From: Streptomyces halobius
GTDB lineage: Bacteria; Actinomycetota; Actinomycetes; Streptomycetales; Streptomycetaceae
DNA length: 64,000 nt
Assembly: GCF_023277745.1 (NCBI RefSeq)
Contig: NZ_CP086322.1
Location: 5,146,001-5,210,000, forward strand
Direction: 5' to 3'
In this document: one piece after another, positions 16,404 to 24,644 of the stretch
Numbering within the stretch: position 1 is the stretch's first letter
Layout: every line of letters begins with the position of its first letter
Program-made: the position numbers and the translations under genes
Notes under the pieces: model-generated
What the model saw: only the letters and a program-made list of their open reading frames with translations
The model's database searches: none
Told to the model about the DNA's origin: nothing

Positions 16404-17371
16404 CTCGGGGACTGATCGGTTGTGTGGGGGGTGCGGTCCGGGTCGGGGGAGTCCGCGTTCCGCGACGGGTCGGCCGGGTCGATGTTGGCCTCGACCAGGC
16501 GGTCGTGGAGGACCTCGGCGAACGAGCCGGGCCTGTCGGCCGTCTCCACCAGGGCCTTCGCCAGCACGCTGGCCCGGTGCTGGCCGAAGCTCAGGCTGCC
16601 CATGCCGGGCGAGGTGTCACGCGGTTCCCACGCCATGGCCACCCCGGGACGGAGCCGGCGGGTGAAGACCGAGGTCTCCGTGCCGAGGCCGGGCAGGTCA
16701 CCGACGGCTTCGGCGAGCCCCCGCGCGGCGTGGGCGTCCCGCTCGTCCAGGTAGACGACCAGGGCGTCGCGCCGCGGGTAGAGGAGCTTGCTGGAGACCA
16801 CCTTCGCCCGGTAGGTGCACTGGCGCGCCTCCAGATGCTCCAGCGCCGTCTGCCACACCGTGCGCGCTGCGGTCCACTCCGTGATGTGGAGGTAGACGCG
16901 CAGCAGGTCGGCGGATCGGTGCGGCCGCTCCCCCTCGACCAGGAAGAATCCCGGTGAAAGGCCGGGCCGCATGGAGGTGTTGACCACGTCGACGACGCTG
17001 CCGGTGGAGACCGTGCCGTCGGCGTGGACCCGGTCGGCCGGTACCCGTACGCGCACCCCGCCGAGGTCGACCACGTGGGCGTTCCGGCCGGTCTCCCGTA
17101 CCAGGCCGCGCGCGGTCGTCCTCCGGTGCGGCACGCCCTTGGCGAGCTCCGCTTCGAACGCGGCGTCGCGCAGCCGGAAGGGGAGCGATCCGTTCTCCAG
17201 GGACAGCCCGGCGTGCAGCTCGTGGTAGAGCGCGTCGGACAGCAGCCGCCGCAACTCCCTGGGCGTCTCCGCCTCGATCCGCCGCTCCCCCACGGTCGCC
17301 CAGGAGCGGTCCGGGGCTACGTGGACGGCGGCGGCCTCGAGCAGCGCGGGGGCAACGGGAATGTCACTCAT
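16400..17371 (-). CDS. HopA1-like class V lanthionine synthetase component (LxmY-type)
   Basis: The 323-residue protein resembles the HopA1 effector-related family found in class V lanthipeptide and thioviridamide-type clusters. Recognisable segments are LLRVYLHITEW, RAKVVSSKLLYPRRDALVVYL, TSVFTRRLRPGVAMAWEP and GSLSFGQHRASVLAKAL. In lexapeptide a HopA1-type protein is proposed to work with a kinase-like subunit in lanthionine formation. The start overlaps the APH-like gene stop (ATGA), so the two are made together. Its acidic, Pro-rich C-terminus after about residue 300 looks disordered. Confidence 0.75.
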   Translation of the reverse strand: MSDIPVAPALLEAAAVHVAPDRSWATVGERRIEAETPRELRRLLSDALYHELHAGLSLENGSLPFRLRDAAFEAELAKGVPHRRTTARGLVRETGRNAHVVDLGGVRVRVPADRVHADGTVSTGSVVDVVNTSMRPGLSPGFFLVEGERPHRSADLLRVYLHITEWTAARTVWQTALEHLEARQCTYRAKVVSSKLLYPRRDALVVYLDERDAHAARGLAEAVGDLPGLGTETSVFTRRLRPGVAMAWEPRDTSPGMGSLSFGQHRASVLAKALVETADRPGSFAEVLHDRLVEANIDPADPSRNADSPDPDRTPHTTDQSPS

Positions 17372-18531
17372 GACGCTGCCTCAAATCCGAGAACGATGGC
17401 GAACCTGTGCGGGGTGATCAGCGCGCCACGGCCGATTCCCGCGGCGGCTCGCTCGATTCCGGACAGCCGCTGGGCCTGAGCGGCACCGGCGACCAGTCGA
17501 TCGAGCAGATGCCAGCCGGCGAATGCCGTGGCCCGCGCGCCGAATCCCGGGTCGGCGGCGCGCCGCGTCAGATAGCCGCGCCAGAATTGACGAATGAGGG
17601 GGAGCAGGCGCTCGATCTTCTCGGCCCCGCGCGAGAGGACCTGCTCATGGGTCAGCTCGACATCGGGGAACTGCACATCACCGTCGCCCCGATTGGTGAC
17701 GATGTCGAGAACCGAGCGGTAGAGCCATTCACCAGCGAAGGCACCGACATCACGGGCCGGATCCGCGAGGCGGAACTCCTCCCAGTCCGCGATGACGGGA
17801 GTTCCGCCGTCCACCAGGAGGAGTTGGTCCACCCGGAAGTCGCAGTGGGAGGGGACGCGGGGAGCCTCGTCCTCCCACTTCCGCAGGTTCTCCAGGCCCT
17901 CGCGGAGCGCGGCGTCCTGCTGCATGAGCCGCCACGCCTCCAGCTCGGCGAAGCTGAGTTCGTTGTAGGTGGCCAGGGGAAGCGCATGGAGCAGGCGCGG
18001 GTCCGGCAGTGCGGGCAGGGTGTCGTCCATCTCGCCGGCCGGGGAGGCGGCGTGCAGCGCGCCGATCTTCTGCCCCACGGTGAAGGCCAGTTCCTCGCTG
18101 AAGGTCTCGTCGACCATCAGCTCGGCACCGCTCTCGGCCTCGATGTGCTCGAAGGCCACCAGCCCCGCGTCCTCGTCGTGGCCGAGCAGCGCCGGAACGT
18201 GGCCGGTCAGCTCGGAGACGGTCCCGACGAAATGCTCGAATGCCAGCATCCGCCGCATCCGGGCCCGGATATCCGGCTCGGCCCCGACAAGGTGTTTCAC
18301 GAACACCCGGCGGCCGCTCGCGGTACGCCCGGACCATGCGTGGTTCCGACCCACGGGCGCGGACACCGAAGTACGGTCGAAGGCGCCGAAGCCCAGCCGG
18401 TTGAGCAGGGCATCCACTTCGGGGAACGCGTCCAGATCCACCGGCCGGAATGTGGGTGTGACCTTCGTCTGCGTTTCCTTTGGGTCCGCAGTGCGGGTTC
18501 CATCGGGCCCGCCCAGGTCAAGTCCCGGCAT
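17368..18531 (-). CDS. APH-fold kinase-like lanthionine synthetase component (LxmK-type)
   Basis: This 387-residue protein has an aminoglycoside-phosphotransferase fold: Lys79 in RRVFVKHLV, the Brenner-like motif SHCDFRVDQLLL (His229, Asp231) and the metal-binding IADWEEF (Asp249). These key residues are retained, unlike in the fused pseudokinase encoded downstream. In class V systems such a kinase phosphorylates Ser/Thr of the precursor before elimination. The ATG at 18531 follows GGGGGAG at very short spacing; an in-frame ATG at 18576 is an alternative. Confidence 0.75.
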   Translation of the reverse strand: MPGLDLGGPDGTRTADPKETQTKVTPTFRPVDLDAFPEVDALLNRLGFGAFDRTSVSAPVGRNHAWSGRTASGRRVFVKHLVGAEPDIRARMRRMLAFEHFVGTVSELTGHVPALLGHDEDAGLVAFEHIEAESGAELMVDETFSEELAFTVGQKIGALHAASPAGEMDDTLPALPDPRLLHALPLATYNELSFAELEAWRLMQQDAALREGLENLRKWEDEAPRVPSHCDFRVDQLLLVDGGTPVIADWEEFRLADPARDVGAFAGEWLYRSVLDIVTNRGDGDVQFPDVELTHEQVLSRGAEKIERLLPLIRQFWRGYLTRRAADPGFGARATAFAGWHLLDRLVAGAAQAQRLSGIERAAAGIGRGALITPHRFAIVLGFEAAS

Positions 18532-18732
18532 TTCTCCCCCGTTCTCATGAGCTTGCGGTCGGCTCTGCAAGCTCATTCCTTGTTGCTGCGACAAGTATTT
18601 CCCGGTGCCGGTGTGCCGGACCAGCCGCCATTGGTCGGTTGTCGCCAGCCAAGTGGCGGTGAAATGGGGAGAGATGGCGTCGGTCGACTGGTGTGCCGGA
18701 ACCACTGGCCGGCCGCGGGCCCCCGGAATGCG

Positions 18733-18766
18733 GTGAGCTCCGGACGGTGTCACCGCCGGAGCTCAC
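18733..18766 (-). terminator. stem-loop after the response-regulator gene
   Basis: Perfect 11-base arms GTGAGCTCCGG (18733-18743) and CCGGAGCTCAC (18756-18766) surround a 12-base loop. It lies 46 bases beyond the LuxR-type gene stop and before the APH-like gene. No T-run follows. It likely ends or attenuates the DedA-LuxR transcript, so the biosynthetic operon probably has its own promoter within 18532-18732. Confidence 0.6.
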
Positions 18767-18811
18767 AGGACGTGCGCTGTGCTGCCCTAAGACAGCGCGG
18801 GGGCGCTGCCG

Positions 18812-19489
18812 TCAAGCAGCGCTGGTCGTCGGGGGAACGCCCATGGGCAGCCGCGCCCGATAGGCGATCACCGCCGCCTGTACGCGGTTGACGACCCCGA
18901 GCTTGTTGAAGATGTCGCTGACGCAGTCCTTGACCGTCCCGGTGCCCAGCGTGAGCCGGCGCCCTATGTCGGCGTTGGACAACCCCTCGGCGATCATGGT
19001 CAGCACCTCGTGCTCCCGCGCGCTCAGCGACGCGGTCATCCGGCGGGCCTCCAACGAGGCGTCGGAGTGCTCCACTTCTTCCTCCAGTTCCGCCATCAGG
19101 AGGGAAGCGGCAAGGGTGGACAGCACGGTATTGCCGACAGCGAGCGCACGTACCGACGTCAGCAGCTCCTCGGGGCCGGTGTCCTTCAGCAGGCAGCCCG
19201 CTGCCCCGATACGCAAGGCGGTGAGAACGGACTTGCCGGCGGCGGGCGAGGACAGTACCGCCACACGGGGCGGGTTGGGCAGCTCCAGCAGGTCTTTGAG
19301 CAGTGCGAAGCCGTTCGTGGCCCCCATCCGGATGTCGAGCAGGACGACGTCGGGGCGGCAGCGCCGCGCCTCGGCGAGGGCCTCGGCTCCGCCCGCGATC
19401 TGGGCCTCAAGGTCGTTGGCCGACTCGATGATCATCCGAAGTCCGGCCCGCAGCAGAGGATCGTCATTGACGATGAGAATGAGGGTCAC
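18812..19489 (-). CDS. NarL/FixJ-type response regulator
   Basis: The 225-residue protein starts with a receiver domain (LILIVNDDPLLRAGLRMIIE, phospho-acceptor Asp in DVVLLDIRMG) and ends with a LuxR-type helix-turn-helix (LSAREHEVLTMIAEGLSNADIGRRL). The GTG start at 19489 overlaps the DedA stop as GTGA and has a GGAG site. No histidine kinase gene is nearby, so it may be an orphan regulator. Its position before the class V genes makes it the best candidate for pathway control. Confidence 0.85.
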   Translation of the reverse strand: MTLILIVNDDPLLRAGLRMIIESANDLEAQIAGGAEALAEARRCRPDVVLLDIRMGATNGFALLKDLLELPNPPRVAVLSSPAAGKSVLTALRIGAAGCLLKDTGPEELLTSVRALAVGNTVLSTLAASLLMAELEEEVEHSDASLEARRMTASLSAREHEVLTMIAEGLSNADIGRRLTLGTGTVKDCVSDIFNKLGVVNRVQAAVIAYRARLPMGVPPTTSAA

Positions 19490-20217
19490 GACCGTCTCCT
19501 GGCAGCTCGAAAGCGGCTCATCGCCGTCTGCACGACAAGGCCGCCGACGATGACGGCCAGGGAAATCCACACTGCCTGATCTGTGATGGTCTCGGCGATC
19601 TCCACTGCCGGCTGTCCGATGGCGTAACCGAGGCCGGTATAGAGCCCGGTCCAGGCGGCCGCGCCGATCAGATTGAGAAAGAGGAAAGTCGGCAGGCGCA
19701 TGCCCACCCAGCCGGCCGAGGCAAACACCAGCGGACCCGGCACCATCGGTACCTTTTCCAGCACGACGGCCGCGCCGATGAGCCACCGCCTCGCCGGTGT
19801 GTCACGGGTGAGCAGGCCGAGGCGGCGCTTGGCTCGACCTTCCTGCGCGGGACCCGCGAGGAGCCGCAGCATGTTCTCGCCCCACAGCCGGCCTGCCAAC
19901 CAGAACACCCAGGCAAACTTCATCATCCCGAAGATCCCGGCGGCCACAGCCAGGGCCAGGGGGGCTTCGCCGACACGGGCGAACGCGCCCGCGGCGGTCA
20001 TGGCGCTCTGCGCGCCGGTCATCGCCTCCAGCAATACGGGGTTTGTGCCGATCAACCATGGCTTGAGCGGCCACATAGCGAACGAATAGGCAAATACCAG
20101 CCAGATGCCGTACCAGCAAAAAAGGTCTTTCGACGAAGGTGCACCGCCCCACGGCAGCCAAGACTTGTCGAGAGGACGGGATTTGCCGACACGATCGCGC
20201 TGGGTCTCGGTGGTCAA
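19486..20217 (-). CDS. DedA/VTT-domain membrane protein
   Basis: This 243-residue multi-pass protein has the DedA-family core VVLEKVPMVPGPLVFASAGW followed by FLNLIGAAAWTGLYTGLGYAIG. DedA proteins scramble or flip lipid carriers and affect envelope homeostasis and antibiotic resistance. The start is taken as TTG at 20217, but no start is strong. It is coupled to the LuxR-type gene by a GTGA overlap, so in a lanthipeptide island it may provide envelope protection. That is inference. Confidence 0.72.
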   Translation of the reverse strand: MTTETQRDRVGKSRPLDKSWLPWGGAPSSKDLFCWYGIWLVFAYSFAMWPLKPWLIGTNPVLLEAMTGAQSAMTAAGAFARVGEAPLALAVAAGIFGMMKFAWVFWLAGRLWGENMLRLLAGPAQEGRAKRRLGLLTRDTPARRWLIGAAVVLEKVPMVPGPLVFASAGWVGMRLPTFLFLNLIGAAAWTGLYTGLGYAIGQPAVEIAETITDQAVWISLAVIVGGLVVQTAMSRFRAARRRS

Positions 20218-20338
20218 GCGGGACCTCGCAGTACGAACGTATGTGAAGCGAAGTCAGTTAGCGCGGTCACGGCAGCCGTGCCCTACTGTTTCGCTAGAAG
20301 ATTTCACGCAGCCAGGAATGCGGCAGAATGCTCGGAAT

Positions 20339-20661
20339 AGTGATCGATGTGATCACTCACCGCGAGGCCCCTGGCTGGAAACGCTTCAGAGGGCGGCAAG
20401 TGTCAGAGAGCGGCAAATGGCCGTTGGCGACGTGCTCCGCACCAGTCCATCTGTGACAGTAAAACAAACATGCTTCAGCGTCCCCCACTTGCTCTTACCA
20501 GATGAAGCATTGGTCGCGGTCATACGGCATTCGAGATGTTCGCATATGCGTAAGGGTGACTCCAACGCCTTTTCGGTCACTTTGACGCCCGTTTGTCACT
20601 ATCCTTGAGTGCCACCTCGGTCGCAAAGCGTACACCAAGCGATCGCAAAGTATACGCCAGG
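20339..20661. promoter_or_regulatory. operator-like repeats in a 525-bp divergent intergenic region
   Basis: Between the DedA gene and the membrane-protein gene (20218-20742) there is no convincing gene. It contains a perfect dyad AGTGATC-N5-GATCACT at 20339-20357, a direct repeat TCAGAGRGCGGCAARTG at 20386 and 20404 (18-base step), and a direct repeat starting TCGCAAAG at 20621 and 20643 (22-base step). The region is richer in A and T than its surroundings, as expected for a promoter and regulator-binding region. Confidence 0.55.
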
Positions 20662-20708
20662 TCGCCTCGGTGCAGCGTGGTCATCGCCCGCGCCGACACC
20701 GCCACTCG

Positions 20709-20753
20709 CCATGATGGAAAGTGTCTTGTAGTGTTTTCCATCATGGAAAACAC
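20709..20753. promoter_or_regulatory. overlapping palindromes covering the start codon
   Basis: Arms CCATGATGGAAA (20709-20720) and TTTCCATCATGG (20735-20746) form a 12-base dyad, and GTGTTTTCCA-TCA-TGGAAAACAC (20731-20753) forms a second, perfect 10-base dyad sharing one arm. The second includes the ATG at 20743. A repressor bound here would block transcription or translation start of the membrane protein and regulator genes. The winged-helix protein two genes down is the likely ligand. Confidence 0.65.
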
Positions 20754-21213
20754 TTCACGCAACTCCCGTGGCCTGGACGCCGGTTCCGCACGCGAGGCCC
20801 TCGACTCCGTCGCCGCGACCCGGGCCCAGGCAGCGATACACGTCGCCAGCCCCTGGTGGTACCACGTGGGGATAGGGGTCACGCTTGCGCTGCTGTTCCT
20901 CTCGATGAGCCTGCGCATGGCCTCGTGGGCCGTTCCTCTGCTCGTCGGTGTGGTGGTCGTCCTCGGTCTGGCGGTCCGGCGGGCGACGGGCGTCTCCTTC
21001 GACCGCTATACGGCCACTCCCGGAGCCACCAGGCTTTTCGGCATCTACGCGCTGACCTCCCTGCTCGCCGTCGTGACCGGGATGTACCTGGAGTGGGGCA
21101 CGGGGGTGCACTTCGCCATCGCTGGCGCCGGGCTGGTGGTCGGGGTGCTGACCATCGTCGTGGGGTACCGCGTCGACGCGGTCGCGCGGCACGACATCGA
21201 GGCAGGACGATGA
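20743..21213 (+). CDS. small integral membrane protein, function unknown
   Basis: The 156-residue protein has about four hydrophobic segments (starting near VGIGVTLALLFLSMSL, WAVPLLVGVVVVLGLAV, LFGIYALTSLLAVVTGMY and FAIAGAGLVVGVLTIVV). The ATG at 20743 lies inside the palindromic operator and has no clear ribosome site, so the mRNA may be leaderless. It is translationally coupled (ATGA) to a winged-helix regulator, a common pairing in actinomycetes in which the regulator controls the membrane protein. I cannot assign a transport or sensing role. Confidence 0.75.
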   Translation: MENTSRNSRGLDAGSAREALDSVAATRAQAAIHVASPWWYHVGIGVTLALLFLSMSLRMASWAVPLLVGVVVVLGLAVRRATGVSFDRYTATPGATRLFGIYALTSLLAVVTGMYLEWGTGVHFAIAGAGLVVGVLTIVVGYRVDAVARHDIEAGR

Positions 21214-21509
21214 CTGACCCGGCTTTCGACGAGGTAATTCACGCGCCGAACCGGTTGCGGATCTGCACCACCCTCGCCGCCGTAGACGCCATGGAATTCT
21301 CCGTAGTCCGCGATGCGCTCATGGTGAGCGACTCGGTGCTGAGTAAACATGTCAAGGTCCTGCAGGTGGCCAGCTATGTCTCCGTTACGAAGGTCCGTGG
21401 CTCTCATCCGCGTACCTGGCTCGCGCTCACTCCCGAAGGCCGACAGGCACTGGCCGGGCACATCGCGGAACTTCGCCGCATTGTCGAGATGGCACAAGCG
21501 GACCAGTGA
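21210..21509 (+). CDS. winged-helix transcriptional regulator (HTH_34/MarR-like)
   Basis: The 99-residue protein has a single winged-helix domain: RLRICTTLAAVDAMEFSVVR, the recognition helix region VSDSVLSKHVKVLQVASYV and a wing with RTWLALTPEGRQAL. It has no ligand domain. It overlaps the preceding membrane protein gene by ATGA and likely binds the palindromes at 20709-20753, giving autoregulation. Confidence 0.82.
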   Translation: MTDPAFDEVIHAPNRLRICTTLAAVDAMEFSVVRDALMVSDSVLSKHVKVLQVASYVSVTKVRGSHPRTWLALTPEGRQALAGHIAELRRIVEMAQADQ

Positions 21510-21561
21510 AAGCCCCGATGCCTTGACCGGGACGCTTCAGCAGCGAGCCCTCGCGAGTACC

Positions 21562-22182
21562 TTGCGGCAGGCCGGCCGCGAGTCCGGTGGGCACGGCCAC
21601 GGCGGGAACCCCCACGTACGTCGTCGCGGTCGGCAGCCGCATCGGCGTCATCGTCGCGTCGTGCTCCTCCGGGGTCCGCGGTATCACAGGTTCGGGTGCC
21701 GGCTGTGTGGACACCGGCCCGAGCAGCAGCGGGCAGTGCTCGAAGAAGCGGGCCCACGCGCGCTGGACGCCGAGGCGTACGCCGGTCTGCCGGAGGTACT
21801 CCTCCAGGCCGACGGCCGGGTGGCGTTGCGTGTCCAGCTCGATGCGGCGGGCGCTGTCGTCGGTGAGCAGACGCCTGAGCATGGGCCAGGCCAGGGAGAA
21901 CTCGGTCCGCAGGAGTGCGCCGTAGCCGTCGAGGGCGTCCTGCAGCCGTGGCACCTCCACCTCCTTGACCGGGTGCCCGGCGTCCTCCAGGGCGGCCGCC
22001 GCCGCCTCGATCGCCGCGCGCACGTCCGGGTGGACGTCACCCCGGCCGCCGGGGTCGGTCACCACGCCGACCCGCACCGGCGCCTCCGGCCGCGGCCCGT
22101 ACAGCGGTGCCGGAACAGCCCGCGGGTCCTGCGGGTCCGTGCCGGCCAGCACCTCGTAGGCCGCCCGCAGGTCCGCCACCGA
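21562..22182 (-). pseudogene. amidase-signature enzyme, C-terminal half only
   Basis: The reading frame contains SVADLRAAYEVLAGTDPQDP, VRVGVVTDPGG, an AAAALEDAGHPVKEVEVP segment and TTYVGVPAVAVPTGLAAGLPQGT, typical of the C-terminal half of amidase-signature hydrolases. The Ser-Ser-Lys catalytic region that precedes it in the family is missing, and the frame ends in unrelated sequence. It is a truncated remnant. Confidence 0.65.
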
Positions 22183-22214
22183 CCGGGTCCGTCCACGGGG
22201 AAGAGCTGGTGGCT

Positions 22215-22310
22215 CCACCCGCACGGTTCCAGCCCCAGCAGGACGATGTAGAAGGTGAGCGAGCGCTCGATGTCCGCGACGTTCAGGACGAGGTGGTCGA
22301 GGGCGATCAC
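22215..22310 (-). pseudogene. VOC/glyoxalase-fold protein, N-terminal scrap
   Basis: The first 30 residues read MIALDHLVLNVADIERSLTF and so on, the standard first beta-strand and helix of a vicinal-oxygen-chelate domain. After GLEPCGW the sequence runs into the amidase remnant in another frame. It is therefore a 5' gene fragment left by a deletion. Confidence 0.65.
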
Positions 22311-22511
22311 GCGTAGGGGGGTCTCCGCGGGGTCGGGGCGCCGGGCGCCGGTGGTGGTACGGCGGGGCCCACGGCCCCGGACCTCGCCGGCCGAGGGCGG
22401 TGGCTGGTCGCTGACTGCTGTGGCCCGTCGTTGACTTCAGCATTGCTGAGCAGGCATCCATCGGTCCAACACATGATTGTCATCCGGTCCATGGTGTTTC
22501 ACGATGGGCCA

Positions 22512-22622
22512 GTGGATCTTCAGCAGATGCGCTACGTGCTCGCGGTGGCGGAGACCGCGAGCTTCACCCGCGCCGCCGAGCGGTGCCACGTCGTCCAGTC
22601 CGCGCTCAGCCACCAAGTGCGC
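22512..22622 (+). pseudogene. LysR-type regulator, DNA-binding N-terminus only
   Basis: GTG at 22512 opens MDLQQMRYVLAVAETASFTRAAERCHVVQSALSHQV (given here only as the first and last parts: DLQQMRYVLAVAE and SFTRAAERCHV...SALSHQV), the classic LysR helix-turn-helix. The similarity ends at QVRRM and the sequence switches to the STAND remnant. The effector domain is absent, so it is a truncated gene. Confidence 0.7.
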
Positions 22623-22654
22623 CGGATGCTGCGTCGGCCGAGTGGAAGATTCGT

Positions 22655-23201
22655 AGTGCTGTCGCGGGGCGGGCGGTGTCGGTAAGACAACGTTGGCCGT
22701 GGCCTTCGCGGGGCGGGCAGAACGCGAGGGCTTCGCGGTGTTCTGGATCCGCTGGGTGACTCGACTGGTCTGGCCGAACACCTGACACAAGTGGCAATCG
22801 CGTGTGGCTGCCGCGCGACGTGCTGGAAGCGGCACAGGCTGGGCAGGACAATCTGTCGGATGTGGTGTGGGGACAGCTGGCTCTGGCTGCTCGGCGCAGA
22901 GGACCCCAACGCCACTGACCCGAAGGTGGCCCGGACGCTCGTCCGGTACACCTGGGAGTTGTCGCTGGACCAACTTGACGATGAAAGCCGGCGGTTGGCA
23001 CAGCCGTTACTGCGGCTGCTGTCACTGATGGCTGAAGTCCCCATTCCGCTGTCTTTGCTTACTCCGAGCCTGCTGGAACAGGCCACCGGCGAGAGCGTCA
23101 CCCAAGTTGCCTTGGACACCGCCCTCTTCGGGCTGGAGCGTTATGGGCTCATCGACGCCCCGGAGAAGGGCGAAGCCCCAGCGTGGCCCTCCAGCCGCTG
23201 A
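22655..23201 (+). pseudogene. degraded STAND/NB-ARC type ATPase
   Basis: A Walker A motif GAGGVGKTTLAVAFAGRA is encoded near 22665 and is followed by a stop. In another frame (22791-23201) DPKVARTLVRYTWELSLDQL and LLRLLSLMAEVPIPLSLLTP resemble the winged-helix part after an NB-ARC domain. The pieces need several frameshifts and deletions to connect. The stretch 23202-23472 after it holds nothing I recognise. Confidence 0.6.
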
Positions 23202-23472
23202 TCCGCGAGATCAACGCTGTTGCCTTCACCGAGACCACGGCGGCCTCGATGCCTGGCGCTGTGCCCTCTGCGACCGCCCCACTGCGGCTGTGGACGAAGT
23301 CCGCCGGGCAGGGCGCCGAGGCTTGCCCACTGCACGTCTCCTCGCGCCCCACCTGACCATGTTCCTCGAAAGCAAAGCCAGAGGGGTAGCGCACGAGGCG
23401 GCGCGCAAGCGTCCGGAATCCTGGGAGACCCCGTACTGGAGTAGGTCCTCGCCGGCGGCCAGGGGCCGGGGC

Positions 23473-23707
23473 GACGAGCAGTCGGCCCGGCCTTCGTCGT
23501 ACCTGCCTCGGTCGTGGCAGTGCCAGGGGGAGTGTTCGCAGGTGCATCGTTGCAGACCACCCATCGCTACGTGACGTAGGCCAGAAAAACTCCGTTTCGC
23601 GACTCGAGATGCCAGCCAATCGAATAGTTCAGGAGGGGCTTGCGGATCCCAACTCCGTGCGTTGATCGGACCCTTATGGCACGCAAATGGCACGCGGCCT
23701 CAAAATG
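23473..23707. repeat. right-end unit of island 2 with TGGCACG arm repeats
   Basis: This copy starts at GACGAGCAGTCGGCCCGGCC, as the copy at 52631 does, and includes GTTCGCAGGTGCATCGTTGC and GGGGCTTGCGGATCCCAACT. TGGCACG units lie at 23677 and 23688, again 11 bases apart. It abuts att copy C directly. Confidence 0.7.
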
Positions 23708-23798
23708 GTCTAGACAATAAGCAAGACCCAGGTCACTGACCTGGGTCTTCTGCTTGGAGCGGGTGACGGGAATCGAACCCGCGCTCTGAGCTTGGGAA
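23708..23798. repeat. att copy C (91 bp with tRNA-Gly 3' part)
   Basis: It has the same GTCTAGAC to GAGCTTGGGAA block as copy B, with the tRNA portion at 23755-23798. The terminator stem at 23723-23749 reads AAGACCCAGG paired with CCTGGGTCTT. Compared with copy B both sides have changed (G to A and C to T), so pairing is preserved. It marks the junction of islands 2 and 3. Confidence 0.88.
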
Positions 23799-24060
23799 TC
23801 ACAGGGGCTTGGGTGTGTCACCGCAGGTCAGAGGTCATGGCGTTGTCAGGCGCGGCCTGCCGGGGCTGTTGTCTGCGCCTCCGGTTGTTCGTGGCTGACC
23901 GCCTCTACTGGTGCGGCAGTGGTGCGAGACGGATAAATGCCGCTGTGGCCCGGCTGCTAGGAGCCGCCGGACTCCCGCGGGTCGGGAGGTCGATAGCCGG
24001 CAGTCGTAGCGGGGCGGACTTGAACCGGCCACCTCTTCGTCCCGGATGAGGTTCGGGCGT
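23799..24060. other. left end of island 3: TGGTGCG arm repeats and a tRNA-like scrap
   Basis: The first 190 bases resemble 2264-2460 after att copy A. TGGTGCG units lie at 23909 and 23920 (11-base step), then GGATAAATGCCGCTGTGGCC. At 24011-24056 (minus strand) a sequence with the loop TCCGGGA, then CGAAGAGGTGGCCGGTTCAA, looks like the 3' part of a tRNA, perhaps tRNA-Pro(CGG). A similar scrap occurs at 54405-54475. Confidence 0.5.
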
Positions 24061-24077
24061 ATACCGGGTGTCGTTCG

Positions 24078-24248
24078 TTATCGGATGGGGCGGCGACCGG
24101 TGCGCTGGGACCAGCGCACGGCGACGAGACCCAGCGCAGCCACAAGGACCACGATGCCGATGATCAACAAGTAGCCCAACCCCTCCGCCACAACTCCGAT
24201 GATTCCCAGCACGACGGCGACCAGAACGAGAAACAGCAAGAGGGCCAT
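24078..24248 (-). CDS. small two-helix membrane protein
   Basis: This 56-residue protein is almost entirely hydrophobic: an N-terminal segment MALLLFLVLVAVVLGIIGVV, a short turn with EGLGY, a second segment of about 18 residues, and a basic tail WSQRTGRRPIR. The ATG at 24248 has a GGGAGG ribosome site. It is the first gene of the stress-type group on this strand and follows the PRC-barrel gene by 39 bases, so it may be co-transcribed. Function unknown. Confidence 0.7.
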   Translation of the reverse strand: MALLLFLVLVAVVLGIIGVVAEGLGYLLIIGIVVLVAALGLVAVRWSQRTGRRPIR

Positions 24249-24287
24249 GACGTGTACGCCTCCCTTGGGCGGCTGAGCGCGGGCGAT

Positions 24288-24644
24288 CTAGCGGCGCGCG
24301 AGCTGCCGCTCGCCGCCTGCGCCCGTCTGGTAGGGCATGTCGTAGTGCTGGAAGATCGCTTCCTCTGACTCGGCGGGCAGGATGTCGTCCATGCCGACCG
24401 AGGGCGCTTTCTTCACCAGCGTCTTGGTGTAGGAGACCTTGACGTAGTCCGGTCCGAGGGTCGCCTCGTCGAGGGGGACGAAGGCCAGGTGGTGGCGGGT
24501 GGGGAGTCCGGTGCGGACCGTGGCCATGGCCGGTTCGTCGGTGGTGGTGTCGACGTAGACCGCTTCGAGTGCGCCGATCTTGTGGCCCTTCGGGTCGACG
24601 ACGCTGCGGTTGCGCCACTCGCGGATATCGGCTGAATGGATCAT
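24288..24644 (-). CDS. PRC-barrel domain protein
   Basis: The 118-residue protein opens with IREWRNRSVVDPKGHKIGAL followed by EAVYVDTTTDEPAMATVRTG, the standard PRC-barrel strand pattern. The C-terminal 40 residues form a conserved tail (SEEAIFQHYDMPYQTGAGG, ending QLARR). PRC-barrel proteins bind RNA or partner proteins and are often stress induced in actinomycetes. A near-identical paralogue is encoded at 27095-27451 on the other strand. The ATG at 24644 has an AGGAGG site. Bases 24645-25147 contain no gene I can support, only a hydrophobic frame near 24927 that may be a remnant. Confidence 0.85.
   Translation of the reverse strand: MIHSADIREWRNRSVVDPKGHKIGALEAVYVDTTTDEPAMATVRTGLPTRHHLAFVPLDEATLGPDYVKVSYTKTLVKKAPSVGMDDILPAESEEAIFQHYDMPYQTGAGGERQLARR

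Noticed and set aside
7802..18531. Thioviridamide-type thioamide cluster
   Set aside because: HopA1-like, kinase-like and decarboxylase genes fit, but no YcaO or TfuA gene is present, so class V lanthipeptide is preferred.
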